A stretch of DNA of 64,000 nucleotides from Pararoseomonas baculiformis (GTDB taxonomy: Bacteria; Pseudomonadota; Alphaproteobacteria; Acetobacterales; Acetobacteraceae): positions 62,001 through 126,000 of the forward strand of contig NZ_JAGIZB010000012.1 in assembly GCF_017813395.1 (NCBI RefSeq). The letters run 5' to 3'. The translations under genes were made by a program, and so were the position numbers. Under the pieces are notes generated by a model. It was given only the letters and a program-made list of their open reading frames with translations. It searched no databases and had not been told where the DNA came from. This document shows, one piece after another, positions 35,275 through 44,768 of this stretch (its first letter is position 1; every line of letters begins with the position of its first letter).

Positions 35275-35562
35275 ATGCCCAAGTTCGTCATAGAGCGCGA
35301 CATGCCAGGTGTTGGCCAAGCCTCGGCGCAGGACCTGGAAAGCGCCTCGCGGACGTCGTGCGACGTGATCCGCCAGATGGGCCCCGAGATCCAGTGGGTC
35401 GAAAGCTATGTCACGGGCGACAAGATCTACTGCATTTACGTTGCGCCAAACGAGGAGATGATCCGCGACCACGCTCAGCGCGGCGGCTTCCCGGCGAACA
35501 AGATCAGCAAGGTCGAACGGATGATCGATCCGACCACCGCTGAAGGTGCCACCCAGGCCTGA
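35275..35562 (+). CDS. DUF4242 domain protein
   Basis: 95 residues from ATG 35275, nine bases after GGAGG. FVIERDMPGVG, QWVESYVTGDKIYCIYVAPNEE (in part) and GGFPANKISKV match DUF4242, a ferredoxin-like fold with a conserved Cys (Ile-Tyr-Cys). Some members are reported to bind nickel; role here unknown. Confidence 0.88.
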   Translation: MPKFVIERDMPGVGQASAQDLESASRTSCDVIRQMGPEIQWVESYVTGDKIYCIYVAPNEEMIRDHAQRGGFPANKISKVERMIDPTTAEGATQA

Positions 35563-35803
35563 ACACCTGGGGTGCCCGCGACCGAATGGTGCTGCAGGCG
35601 GGGCAAACCTGATCGGGCTGAACAGGTCGGGTACCAGGCCGGTACCGCCTCCAGGCGGCTCATCCCTATCTCCCATCGCGTCCCCCGCACCAGCGTCATG
35701 GACCGATCTCAACGTCAGCTTTGGTCGCTTCGCCACCCGGAGCGGCGCTCCACCGTCGGCAAGAATTTACCGCCTACGGAAGCGAAGCCATCGTCGTAAC
35801 AAG

Positions 35804-36733
35804 TTAGCTTTCCTGCTCGGAGGATGGTGGCGCAACGCGCTTGGCCCGACGCGTCTCCCGCGCACGTTCCAGCGATGCCGCCCTGCGACGTTCCTCTCGC
35901 AATGTCTCGATCGTCGGCTGCCACCAGCCGCGCGCCTGCTCGGCTGGGCCGGGCGGCACCCGTGCGGGCCAGGCCTGAACCAACTCGGCATGACTGGGCC
36001 TGCGCCACGCTGCCCAGACCAGCGCAGCGGGCCCGCTGGTGACAGCGGGGTAGAAAGCCGCGGCGACCGCGGGCTCGACAAGTTCGCCTGTGATCTCTTC
36101 GAACAGGACGCATCCCACATGGGTCATCAGAACGCGGCCGACCGGTGGCAGGGCATCCTCCGGCACGGGGTAGCGTCTCCGACGGCGCTCGGCAGCTTCA
36201 GCTTGCCTCTCCCCATGCTCAGGCGAGGCCTTGCGGCTCTCCTCACGTTTCCGTCGCTCCCCAGGCTCAGCCAGGCGGGCCGCCGTCTCGATCGCAGGCC
36301 AGCGCCTGCGCAGCTCCTCGAAGGATCGGAATGGCACGCGCCAGGCCTTCAGCGCCGGGTCCCATCGGGCCCAGGGCACCTGGCGCAGCTCGGCAATGGC
36401 GGTCCGGGAATACGGCGTGCGGACCACGAAGTCATCGGCGACCTCCAGGTAGGGGCTCGTGATCGGCTCGAAGGCAAAGGCGTCGCGGCCGCGCTGGTCG
36501 GCATAGGCCAGCACGCCCGACCACTCCCGGCTCATCCATGCCGTCAGGCGGCGTTCGGCCCGGGTGCCTGGCACGAACCAAGCCCGCAGGTCGTCGCGCC
36601 AGCGTGCCCGAGGGAAGGCCTCCCGGAAGCGCTCCACTGTCATGCGGTCATACGGGAAGGCGGCCGTCGCTCCGGGGCTGCCATTGTCGGCGGCCTGCTG
36701 TGTGGCAGTGAAATCCACGCCTTCGTCGGTCAC
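35804..36733 (-). CDS. Protein with two HARP-like repeats
   Basis: 309 residues from GTG 36733 with AAGGGAGC upstream. Two related blocks, FPYDRMTVERFREAFPRARW...AWFVP (about 25-55) and YSRTAIAELRQVPWARWDPA...KAWRVP (about 110-145), match the HARP pattern of SMARCAL1-like annealing helicases, but no helicase domain is present. The C-terminal half is Arg/Glu-rich and helical. Possibly binds nucleic acid; inference. Confidence 0.6.
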   Translation of the reverse strand: MTDEGVDFTATQQAADNGSPGATAAFPYDRMTVERFREAFPRARWRDDLRAWFVPGTRAERRLTAWMSREWSGVLAYADQRGRDAFAFEPITSPYLEVADDFVVRTPYSRTAIAELRQVPWARWDPALKAWRVPFRSFEELRRRWPAIETAARLAEPGERRKREESRKASPEHGERQAEAAERRRRRYPVPEDALPPVGRVLMTHVGCVLFEEITGELVEPAVAAAFYPAVTSGPAALVWAAWRRPSHAELVQAWPARVPPGPAEQARGWWQPTIETLREERRRAASLERARETRRAKRVAPPSSEQES

Positions 36734-37100
36734 CGGTTGCTCCCTTCGCCGCTCATCTCCGGGCAGCCTCCCGCACCTCGTGGAGGTTCGGCTCTCCCTT
36801 GGCTCCCCAGCCCCGAACGTCGGCCGGGACCTCAGGACGGAACCGCTCGTAAAGATGGAAGCCCACTCGGCTGAATTCACCAGGGTGCAATGAGGCGGCC
36901 AAGCTGCGCATGTCGGCCCAGCGCTGTCAGGTCAGATCCTCACCTGTCCCAAAGCATCCGACGACGGACAGGCAGCAAAGCCCATATCCCGCAGGCGGTG
37001 TTGACCGGCCCACAACCGGTTCCTAGCGTTCCCGGCGCAGCTGTAGCGCCACCTGCTCACACGCCATGGCCTGCACCGAAGAGACCTCACGAGGAGCCCG
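36734..37100. other. Divergent intergenic region
   Basis: 367 bases between the HARP-repeat gene and the acetamidase gene. A GAGGAG site precedes ATG 37101. No other gene seen. Confidence 0.4.
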
Positions 37101-38009
37101 ATGGCCACGCATCGCTTTCGCCCGACCCGCTATTTCAGCGTGATCGGCGCCGCAGAACCGTGCCTTCGGGTCGCCGACGGGGATACGGTGGTGACTGACA
37201 CGATCGACGCGTCCGGCCTTGATGCCCGTGAGATTGCCGTCGGAAGCCGGCCGAACCCGATGACAGGACCTTTTTATATCGAAGGGGCCGAACCCGGAGA
37301 CACGCTGGCCGTCCATATCGACCGGCTGACCCCTAGCCGGGCAACCGGATGGACCTATTCGCCCCTTGCCCTCACCGTGCTCGAACCAGCCGCGATCAAA
37401 GACAGGCCGTCGTCGGAGCGTCATGTATGGGAGATCGATGGCGAGGCAGGGACGGTGCGGCTGAGGGAGCCGGTGAGAGGACTTGAGGATTTCTCTCCTC
37501 CGCTGCAACCCATGATAGGCTGCTTCGGGGTCGCGCCGGCAGGCGGGCAGGCGCTTTCCACCGCAACCAGCGCCCAGAACGGCGGCAATATGGACTACCG
37601 CCTGTTTGCGCCGGGGACGACGGCCTGGTTCCCGGTTTCCGTGCCGGGGGCGCTCTTCTATCTTGGTGACGGCCATGCCTGTCAGGGCGATGGTGAGATC
37701 GTCGGCACGGGCATCGAAACCTCCTTCGAGATGGAGGTGACGTTCCGTGTCCTGAAGCGCACGATCTCCTGGCCGCGCGGCGAGACGGCCGACGACATCT
37801 TCACCATCGGCAATGCCCGGCCGCTCGATCAGGCGCTGCAGCATGCCACGACCGAGATGTCGCGGTGGCTTGGCGAGGATTATGGGCTGGACGCGCGGGC
37901 CGCCAGCCATCTGATGGGCCAAGTCGTCCGGTATGATGTGGGCAATGTCTTCAACCCCGCCTTCACGGTCGCCTGCCGCATTGCCAAGCGCTGGCTGACA
38001 AAGCTGTAG
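37101..38009 (+). CDS. Acetamidase/formamidase family protein
   Basis: 302 residues. PNPMTGPFYIEGAEPGDTLAVHI (in part), HVWEID, MIGCFGVAPAGGQ and NGGNMDYRLFAPGTT match the FmdA_AmdA family, which hydrolyses short amides to acid plus ammonia. Stands alone on plus. The substrate is not predictable, and family members include non-formamide amidases. Confidence 0.87.
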   Translation: MATHRFRPTRYFSVIGAAEPCLRVADGDTVVTDTIDASGLDAREIAVGSRPNPMTGPFYIEGAEPGDTLAVHIDRLTPSRATGWTYSPLALTVLEPAAIKDRPSSERHVWEIDGEAGTVRLREPVRGLEDFSPPLQPMIGCFGVAPAGGQALSTATSAQNGGNMDYRLFAPGTTAWFPVSVPGALFYLGDGHACQGDGEIVGTGIETSFEMEVTFRVLKRTISWPRGETADDIFTIGNARPLDQALQHATTEMSRWLGEDYGLDARAASHLMGQVVRYDVGNVFNPAFTVACRIAKRWLTKL

Positions 38010-38015
38010 CACCGG

Positions 38016-38073
38016 GGGAGCCTGCCATGGGGGCGCCTCAGCTGCCGATCACAGGCAGCCCGGGGCAGCTCCC
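38016..38073. terminator. Nested stem-loop between convergent genes
   Basis: An inner stem GCTGCC/GGCAGC (38041-38059) sits within an outer pairing of GGGAGCCTGCC (38016-38026) with GGCAGCTCCC (38064-38073). The two flanking genes converge here (ends at 38009 and 38103), so it may serve as a two-way terminator. No clear U-tract. Confidence 0.45.
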
Positions 38074-38102
38074 ATCATTCCACTGCCCTCATCCCGCTCT
38101 GA

Positions 38103-39494
38103 TCATTCAGCCTTTTCGCCTTCAGGAAGGCAGGTTGAAGGTGCCGCGCAGAGGTCAAGCAGTTGGTCGAGGCAGGGCAGCGACTCCAACTCCTCCACGA
38201 GGGCCATGATCCGGGCTGCCCGGTCGGCACCTATGACCGGCTCGGCTAGCGAGAGGAACTTGGCCCGGACGGCGGCGTCCTCCATCGGGCGATCGCGGTC
38301 CCCCAAGGGCACCTCCTCCGCGGCCTCCAACCGGCCGCCGTTCCGCAATACCACCTCCACCGCACCGGGACGGCCATGGGGAAAGCGACGCTCGAATTCC
38401 GCGTCGCCCACGGGCTCGACCAGGGCGGTGAGCCGCATCACGTCCGGATCCCGGAAGCGCGCGGCCTCGAACTGATGCTCCGTCAGCATCCCATCGCACA
38501 GTGCCATGGCAATGCAGGAAGGCAGGCTGTGATCGGCGGTTTCGCGGTCCGTGGGCCGGAACTTTTCGGGATCCGCCGCGCGGGCGAGGGTTTCCGGCCG
38601 GACCCGCGCACGGATTGCCGCCACCTCGTCGAGGCGGTCGCGAAGCTCACCGTGGAGCCGGATCGCCGCTGCCACGGGTGCCTGGAGGGCGTACTGCACC
38701 GGGAACTGCTTGAGACTGACCTTTTCCAGCCGCCAGCTATCGAAATCGAGCGCGAGGGCGCCTGGATCCTCCTCTCGCCCTGCTGTCCTGCCAAAAAGCC
38801 ATTCATAGGCAGCCAGCGGGCCGGTAAAGCCAGCGCCGGCCAGCCGGGCCGCCGTGATCGCCTCCGCCGCATTGGCGGGGTAGCCGATCGCTTTCGCCAT
38901 GCTCAGCTTACCGTAGGACAGGACGCCAAGGGTCAGGTGGCGGCTACCGCCCAGCACGCTTCCATGCGCCATCATGGCGGGCGCCTGTCCCCAGGCCTTG
39001 CCGGCGACGAAGGGCACGACGAAGCCGGCGGCGCTGACGTGGTGGAACCCGCGGTCCTGGAAGGAGAAGGCATCGCAGAGCCGGATCTGCACTTCGTAGC
39101 CGGCAACGATCGCCTCGATCAGCGCGCGGCCGGTTCCGCCCGCCTCCTCTACACAGGCCAGCGCGACGGGAATGTTCTCCGAAGGGTGGCAAATGTCCCG
39201 GGACCAGTACACGTCCATGAAGTCGAGGTAGCGCACCAGGGCGCCGTTCACACCGGCCGCCCCCTCCGCGGTCGTGTGCCGCCCGCTGCCGATGCAGCGC
39301 GCGCTGCGCGTACCGGGCGGGGGCAGGATCGCTTCCAGCATCCGCACCGGCTCCGCCCCCGCCGCGCCCAGCGCGCAGCCCAATGTGTCCAGGACGAGGC
39401 GCTTTACGGCACGCACGGTGCTGTCGGGCAGCCGATCGAGGGAGATCGCGGCGACGAATTCCGCGATCTGGATGGAGAGAGGCGCCAGCGCCAT
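38103..39494 (-). CDS. MmgE/PrpD family protein
   Basis: 463 residues. The N-terminal helical domain has LVLDTLGCALGAAG and ALVRYLDFMD, then CHPSENIPVALA. The C-terminal domain includes VSLKQFPVQYALQAP. The family includes 2-methylcitrate dehydratase and related hydratases. It starts by a TGATG overlap after the Bug protein gene. With PrpF upstream it suggests dehydration/isomerisation of a tricarboxylate or related acid. Confidence 0.88.
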   Translation of the reverse strand: MALAPLSIQIAEFVAAISLDRLPDSTVRAVKRLVLDTLGCALGAAGAEPVRMLEAILPPPGTRSARCIGSGRHTTAEGAAGVNGALVRYLDFMDVYWSRDICHPSENIPVALACVEEAGGTGRALIEAIVAGYEVQIRLCDAFSFQDRGFHHVSAAGFVVPFVAGKAWGQAPAMMAHGSVLGGSRHLTLGVLSYGKLSMAKAIGYPANAAEAITAARLAGAGFTGPLAAYEWLFGRTAGREEDPGALALDFDSWRLEKVSLKQFPVQYALQAPVAAAIRLHGELRDRLDEVAAIRARVRPETLARAADPEKFRPTDRETADHSLPSCIAMALCDGMLTEHQFEAARFRDPDVMRLTALVEPVGDAEFERRFPHGRPGAVEVVLRNGGRLEAAEEVPLGDRDRPMEDAAVRAKFLSLAEPVIGADRAARIMALVEELESLPCLDQLLDLCAAPSTCLPEGEKAE

Positions 39495-40456
39495 CAGAAG
39501 GCAATCCCCGTACTCTCGACGATATTCCGGACCACGGCGCGCTCCCGCGCGAGCCGCTCGCCGAAGGCGGCACGACTCTCCGTGCCTGGCTCGCCGCCCA
39601 TGCGGCGGAAGGCGTCCTGCACCTCCCGGTTATCCACGGCGGCCCGGAAGGCGCGCTCCAGGGCATCGAGGATCGGCTCCGGTGTACCGCTGCGGGCAAA
39701 GGCCGCGTTCCAACTCGTCAGGTCGAAGCCGGGGAAGCCGGCCGAGGCAATCGTCGGGATGCCTGGCAGCAGGGGGCTCGGGCGCTCGCTTGTCTGCCCC
39801 AGGGCACGGGCGCGGCCTGACTGCACGATTGCATCGAGCGAATTGGGCGTGATGATCGCGGCTTCCAGGTTCCCGGCAGCGAGGTCTCGCGCAGCATCCG
39901 CGCCACCGCGATAGGCTACATGTTCCATCAGGATTCCGGCGCGGCTGCCGAGCATGGCGCCGGCCAGGTGCCCGATGCTCCCGACGCCCGGGGTGCCGAA
40001 GCCAATCGTCTTTCCGGTTCGCCCGTGCGCAACGAAGCTCGCGATGTCCTGCGCCGGGAAGGATGCTGTGACGCCGAGGATGTAGGGCTGCGACACCGCC
40101 ATCCCGAGCGGAGTGAAGTGCTTCTCATAGTCGAAGGGCAGGTTCTTCACGGCGAACGGAACAATGAGGAAGGATGGCGCGTCGAAGAGCAGGGTGTGAC
40201 CATCTGCCGGGGCGGCGGCGACGATCCCGGCGCCGATGGAGCCGCCCGCGCCCGTCCGGTTCTCCACCACGACCGACTGCCCCAGCACCGCTCCCATATG
40301 AGGCGCGATCAGGCGGGCGACGGTATCGGACTGGCCACCAGGTCCGTAGGGCAGGATGATGCGGATCGGGCGGTTGGGAAAGTGCGCGGTGCCCTGGGCG
40401 CGCGCGATCGACGGCGCGGCGAGCGCCGTGAGCAGCAGGTTGCGGCGTGTCGTCAC
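39494..40456 (-). CDS. Tripartite tricarboxylate transporter substrate-binding protein (Bug family)
   Basis: 320 residues with a short signal (MTTRRNLLLTALAAPSIARA, cleavage after AQG). FPNRPIRIILPYGPGGQSD, ENRTGAGGSIGAG and HVAYRGGADAARDL are Bug-fold signatures. Periplasmic carboxylate binding. No TctA/TctB membrane genes lie nearby, as is common for Bug proteins. Confidence 0.9.
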   Translation of the reverse strand: MTTRRNLLLTALAAPSIARAQGTAHFPNRPIRIILPYGPGGQSDTVARLIAPHMGAVLGQSVVVENRTGAGGSIGAGIVAAAPADGHTLLFDAPSFLIVPFAVKNLPFDYEKHFTPLGMAVSQPYILGVTASFPAQDIASFVAHGRTGKTIGFGTPGVGSIGHLAGAMLGSRAGILMEHVAYRGGADAARDLAAGNLEAAIITPNSLDAIVQSGRARALGQTSERPSPLLPGIPTIASAGFPGFDLTSWNAAFARSGTPEPILDALERAFRAAVDNREVQDAFRRMGGEPGTESRAAFGERLARERAVVRNIVESTGIAF

Positions 40457-40507
40457 TTCGGTCGTTCCCTCTTTTGGTTTTCGTTGAAGGTTGGTTGTTT
40501 TCGAAGC

Positions 40508-41491
40508 TCAGTGCAGGTCGAGGATCAGCTTCCCCACGGCCCGGCGTGACTCCAATTCCTCGTGTGCCACCGCGACATCTTCCATCGTGTGGCGGCTGGC
40601 GATTTCGATGCTCAGTGTCCCGTCCAGTAGTGCCCTGAAGACATCCGCTGCGCGGCGACGGACCGTGGTGGCATCCGGCAGGTGGTCCGCCAGCCGCGGG
40701 CGTGTCAGGAAGAGCGACCCGGCCTCTCCCAGCTCGATCGGGTCAAGGTCGCGCACCGCGCCGCCAACGGCGCCGAAGTTGACCACCAGCCCCTGCCGCC
40801 GTGCAACGCGAAGGCTCTCCCGCAGGGTAGGCCGGCCGACCGGATCGAACACCACGTCCACCCCACGACCGCTCGTCATCTCGCGCACGGCCTCGGCGAA
40901 GCCCTCATAGGGCACGGCTTCCGTGGCGCCGCGTGCGCGCGCGACGGCCGCTTTCGCCGGCGTGGAGGTCGTGGCGTAGACCGTAACCCCGAGCTGCGCG
41001 CCCATCTGCACCAGAAGCTGTCCGATCCCGCCGGAGGCCGCGTGGACCAGCCAGCTCACGCCCGGCCCGGCGCGGCCGAGATCATGAGCGAGATAATGCG
41101 CCGTCAGCCCGTGGAACATGGCGGCCGCTCCCTGGTCGAGCGGCAGCGCGTCCGGCACCGGGGCGAGCTTCCAGGCCGGGACGGTGGCATAGTCGGCGTA
41201 GCTGCCCCAATGGAGGCAGTAAGCGACGCGATCCCCCACCCGCAGATCCCGGACATCCTGGCCGAGCGCGACCACCTCGCCCGCCCCCTCGATGCCGAGG
41301 GTGGTTGGAAGGCGGACGGGATAGGTGCGGGAACCCTCATATTTTCCCTGCCGGGTGTGGACATCCATGAAGTTGATGCCGGAATGGCGAAGGCGCACCA
41401 GCGCCTCGTCCGGGGCTGGCTCCGGCACGGGGATGTCCTCGTGCAGGAGGACATCCGGGCCGCCATAGCGCGCGATGCGGACCGCCTTCAT
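40508..41491 (-). CDS. NADPH:quinone oxidoreductase-like (zinc-independent MDR)
   Basis: 327 residues. MKAVRIARYGGPDVL, FMDVHTRQGKY, the nucleotide motif AASGGIGQ, then DVVFDPVG. Lacks catalytic zinc ligands, so it is of the quinone-oxidoreductase type. ATGA overlap with the PrpF gene. Confidence 0.9.
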   Translation of the reverse strand: MKAVRIARYGGPDVLLHEDIPVPEPAPDEALVRLRHSGINFMDVHTRQGKYEGSRTYPVRLPTTLGIEGAGEVVALGQDVRDLRVGDRVAYCLHWGSYADYATVPAWKLAPVPDALPLDQGAAAMFHGLTAHYLAHDLGRAGPGVSWLVHAASGGIGQLLVQMGAQLGVTVYATTSTPAKAAVARARGATEAVPYEGFAEAVREMTSGRGVDVVFDPVGRPTLRESLRVARRQGLVVNFGAVGGAVRDLDPIELGEAGSLFLTRPRLADHLPDATTVRRRAADVFRALLDGTLSIEIASRHTMEDVAVAHEELESRRAVGKLILDLH

Positions 41492-42642
41492 GCGAAAGCG
41501 CTGCCGGGGACCAGCACGCGCCCCTCGAACAGCCGCCGCGCCGTGCGGTAGAACGAGCCAGCGCGGGCGACCCAGTCTCCGCCCTCCCGTGCGACCTCCG
41601 CGCCGACGGTCAGCACGCCGGAGGGCATTCCCAGCCGCAATTCGCCATTGCCAGCGGAGGGAGAGAGCGCCTCGGCGACCACCGTGCCCGCGATCCGTGC
41701 GGCGACGGCGGTGCAGAGGGAGATCGTCAGCGGAAGGGCCCGGTGTGGTTGTCCATTGGAGATGACGCGGGCAACGAGGTCCACTTCGGCGGCACGGACA
41801 TTCTGGCCGGACAGGCTCGGCGCATCGGTGGGCGGTGCCACGACAGCGACAAAGGGCACGCTTGTCACCTTCCCGGCCGCCTCCGCATCCAGGGCAATGC
41901 CCATGCGGACAGAGGCGGCTCGGCGGATGGCCTCAAGTCGGGCCAACACCTCGGGCCGGGATTCCAGCATGTCGGGTAGTTCCGTCCCGGTCAGGCCCAC
42001 GTCGCGCGCCCGGACGAACACAGCGGCATTGGCAGCATCCACCAGCGATGCCTCGATCATGCCGAAACCGGGCACCTCCAGCCGGTCCAGCACCGCGCCG
42101 CTCGGCAGTAGCCGGCCGGTCGTGGCGCCACCGGGTGCCAGGAAGTCCAGGCGGATCGGCGCACCGGCGCCGCCAACACCCGGGATCGACAGATCCCCAT
42201 CGTAGCGGGCCCGGCCTTCCTCCACCGGGAAGGTGCCGTGGATGATCTTTCCTGTGTTCGTGTTGAAGATACGGACCGTGGCGGTATCGGCCGAGGCCGC
42301 CACGAGGCCCTCGTCCAGCGCAAAGGGACCGACGGCGGAGCTCATGTTGCCGCAGTTCTGCCGGTAGTCCACGCGCGCCTCGCGGATCATCACCTGCGCG
42401 AAGGTATAGTCCACATCCGCATCCTCCCGCGCGGAGGGGGCAAGCACGCAGACCTTGGAAAGCGAGGAGACGCCGCCTCCCATGCCGTCCAGCTGCCGCC
42501 CGTAGGGATCCGGCGCACCCATGGCCGCGGCAAAGATCGGCGCCCAGGCTTCCCGGTCCGCGGGCAGGTCGCGGGCGTGGAGCATGATCGCCTTGCTGGT
42601 GCCGCCCCGCATGAAAACGGCGGGTATCGGGTGCTGGACCAA
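41488..42642 (-). CDS. PrpF-type isomerase (PrpF/4-oxalomesaconate tautomerase family)
   Basis: 384 residues. PAVFMRGGTSKAIMLHARDLP (in part), QLDGMGGGVSSLSKVCVL and DYRQNCGNMSSAVGPFA match PrpF proteins, diaminopimelate-epimerase-fold enzymes that isomerise aconitate analogues or oxalomesaconate. First gene of the four-gene minus operon. Confidence 0.9.
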   Translation of the reverse strand: MVQHPIPAVFMRGGTSKAIMLHARDLPADREAWAPIFAAAMGAPDPYGRQLDGMGGGVSSLSKVCVLAPSAREDADVDYTFAQVMIREARVDYRQNCGNMSSAVGPFALDEGLVAASADTATVRIFNTNTGKIIHGTFPVEEGRARYDGDLSIPGVGGAGAPIRLDFLAPGGATTGRLLPSGAVLDRLEVPGFGMIEASLVDAANAAVFVRARDVGLTGTELPDMLESRPEVLARLEAIRRAASVRMGIALDAEAAGKVTSVPFVAVVAPPTDAPSLSGQNVRAAEVDLVARVISNGQPHRALPLTISLCTAVAARIAGTVVAEALSPSAGNGELRLGMPSGVLTVGAEVAREGGDWVARAGSFYRTARRLFEGRVLVPGSAFA

Positions 42643-42788
42643 CTTCGTTCCTCCCTTAAGATGCGCGGCTCGCCCCTTGTCGGGGCTGGGCGGGTCATCT
42701 TGGGGCAGGTTCGGTTTCCGCTCAAAGACCTGTCACACGGCCGTTCCCGGCACCCGCGCTCGGGTCTGGCAGCCTGCGGAGGAAACAA
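42643..42788. promoter_or_regulatory. Divergent promoter region of the two organic-acid operons
   Basis: 146 bases between the PrpF gene (minus) and the racemase-like gene (plus). GGAGGAA lies about eight bases before GTG 42789. Specific promoter boxes not placed. Confidence 0.4.
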
Positions 42789-43544
42789 GTGACCGAAACG
42801 CGCCGCAGGCTGCGCCACCCCGTGCGTGTCGCCTTCGTCATCGGCGACTACCCGGAGGAGGAGTTCCGCCGCCGGGAGGCGGCAGCCCTGGCCTATGCCT
42901 CCCCGGAGGTCGAGATCGGCATCATCCGAACGCCCGCGTCGCCCTTCGTCCACGGCCTCACGCCAGCCGAGGTTCAACTCGCCGCGCCCGCCTTTATCGC
43001 CGCCTTCCGGCAAGCGGAGTTGGAGGGCTATGACGCCGTCGTGCCGCTTGGCACGCTCGACCTCGGCGTCGATGGCGGGCGGTCCGTAGTGGACATCCCC
43101 GTCATCGCGCCGACCGAAGCCATGCTCCACATGGCCAGCTTTCTCGGTGACCGGTTCGGCGCGCTTGTCTACCACGATGACCTCATCCCGCTCCTTCAGG
43201 CCATCGTCCGCCGCTACGGAATGGAGAGGAAGGTCGTGGCCTGGCGCGCCTCGGGCTTCGACCTGCCGGACCTGAGCGCCAATCTCGCGGCGATGACGGA
43301 GAACTTCGTCGAAGGGGCGCGGCGCCTGGTCCGGGATTCAGGCTGCGACGTGATCCTTGCCATGGGAGTGACGCAATGCCCCGTGCTCCTGGACCCGGCC
43401 TGGGTGGAGCGGGAGGTCGGCGTCCCCGTGGTGGAGGGGATCGGCGCTCCCCTGAGGCTGGCGGCGATGCTTGCGGGGCTCCACCTGCGGCATAGCCGGG
43501 TACGCTGGCGGCGTTCCCGCGCCTTCGAGCGCTCCGCGCCATAG
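42789..43544 (+). CDS. Aspartate/glutamate racemase superfamily protein
   Basis: 251 residues from GTG 42789. RVAFVIGDYPEEEF, PLGTLDLGVDGGRSVVDIPVI (in part), PTEAMLHMA and AMGVTQCPVLLDP place it in the Asp/Glu/hydantoin racemase fold. The second catalytic Cys (TQCP) is present, but the first position reads VPLGT instead of a Cys motif, so it may be a decarboxylase or isomerase of the maleate/arylmalonate type. Confidence 0.8.
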   Translation: MTETRRRLRHPVRVAFVIGDYPEEEFRRREAAALAYASPEVEIGIIRTPASPFVHGLTPAEVQLAAPAFIAAFRQAELEGYDAVVPLGTLDLGVDGGRSVVDIPVIAPTEAMLHMASFLGDRFGALVYHDDLIPLLQAIVRRYGMERKVVAWRASGFDLPDLSANLAAMTENFVEGARRLVRDSGCDVILAMGVTQCPVLLDPAWVEREVGVPVVEGIGAPLRLAAMLAGLHLRHSRVRWRRSRAFERSAP

Positions 43545-43643
43545 AGCCCGCGCCAGGAATCCCCGGGTACGGCCCGGCAGGTTCGGCTATGGTGAGACGT
43601 CCCCGGTCCCATTCCGGTTCGGGGAATGGCGGGAAGCAGCAGC

Positions 43644-44621
43644 ATGATAGAGGGCACGCGACGCGGCCTGCTGGCTCTGGGCATCGCGGGCGCCGCGGCG
43701 CCCGCGCGCGCGCAGGCGGTCCGCTATCCCGAACGCTCCGTGTCCATCGTGGTGCCGGCCGCGCCCGGCGGGGGCGGGGACTTCACGGCCCGGTTGCTGG
43801 GTGACGCGCTCACCCGCTCGCTTGGCCAGGCCTTCGTCGTCGAGAACCGGGTGGGTGGCGGCGGAAACGTCGCGGCCATGGCGGTGGCCCGTGCCGCGCC
43901 GGATGGATACACGCTGCTGCTCGCCTACTCCGGCACCCATGTCGGCAATCCCGCGCTCTTCCCGAACCTGTCGTGGGACCCGGTACGCAGCTTCGCACCG
44001 GTCGCCCTGGTGCTGCGGGCGCCGCATGTGGTTGTCGTGAAGAAGGGCCTGCCCGTGCAGTCCCTGGCCGAGCTGGCCGACTATGCGCGCCGCAACCCCG
44101 GGCGGCTGAACTACGCCTCATCCGGCGCGGGCACGATCCAGCACATCGGCGGCGAGCAGTTCGCCCGCAGCGTCGGTGCGCCAATGGTCCACGTGCCCTA
44201 TCGGGGGGCGGGCCCGGCGATGAACGACCTCGTGGCCGGCAGCATCGACCTGATGATCACCACGCCACCCGCCGTGGTGGGCCTCGTGCGGGACGGATCC
44301 ATCCGGGCATTGGCGATTACGAGCCAGAGCCGCCACCCGATGCTGCCGGATGTGCCAACCACTGCCGAGGCGGGTTTCCCCGCATTCGAGCTGGAGGCCT
44401 GGTTCGGCATCTACGCGCCCGCCGGCACGCCGCAGAACCTGGTGGAAAAGCTCTCCGCCGAGATCCGGCGCATAACCGAAATGCCGGAGTTCCGCCGCCG
44501 CTGCGAGGAGAGCGGGACCTACGCGGCCTACATGAACCCCACGGAACTGGCAGCCTTCACCGGATCCGAACTGGTCTACTGGTCGGACCTGATTCACCGC
44601 CTCGGGATCCGGGCGGAATAG
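43644..44621 (+). CDS. Bug-family substrate-binding protein
   Basis: 325 residues from ATG 43644, which has GGGAAG seven bases upstream; ATG 43626 has no spaced site. Signal MIEGTRRGLLALGIAG with cleavage near ARAQA. YPERSVSIVVPAAPGGGGD, ENRVGGGGNVAA and HVPYRGAGPAMNDLVAG are typical. Second Bug protein in 5 kb; follows the racemase-like gene, so both probably handle one organic acid. Confidence 0.9.
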   Translation: MIEGTRRGLLALGIAGAAAPARAQAVRYPERSVSIVVPAAPGGGGDFTARLLGDALTRSLGQAFVVENRVGGGGNVAAMAVARAAPDGYTLLLAYSGTHVGNPALFPNLSWDPVRSFAPVALVLRAPHVVVVKKGLPVQSLAELADYARRNPGRLNYASSGAGTIQHIGGEQFARSVGAPMVHVPYRGAGPAMNDLVAGSIDLMITTPPAVVGLVRDGSIRALAITSQSRHPMLPDVPTTAEAGFPAFELEAWFGIYAPAGTPQNLVEKLSAEIRRITEMPEFRRRCEESGTYAAYMNPTELAAFTGSELVYWSDLIHRLGIRAE

Positions 44622-44768
44622 CGACGGTCAAGGCGACCTGTGGCGCAAGGGCCCGTCCTGCAGGGCATTGGCGATCGCTGGCTTCAGAGTGGGTGATACG
44701 CACGAAGACGTGACTGGCAGAGTTCTGAGCCGCCCTAATTGACCAAGCAGAATAGTCGGGAATCTACC

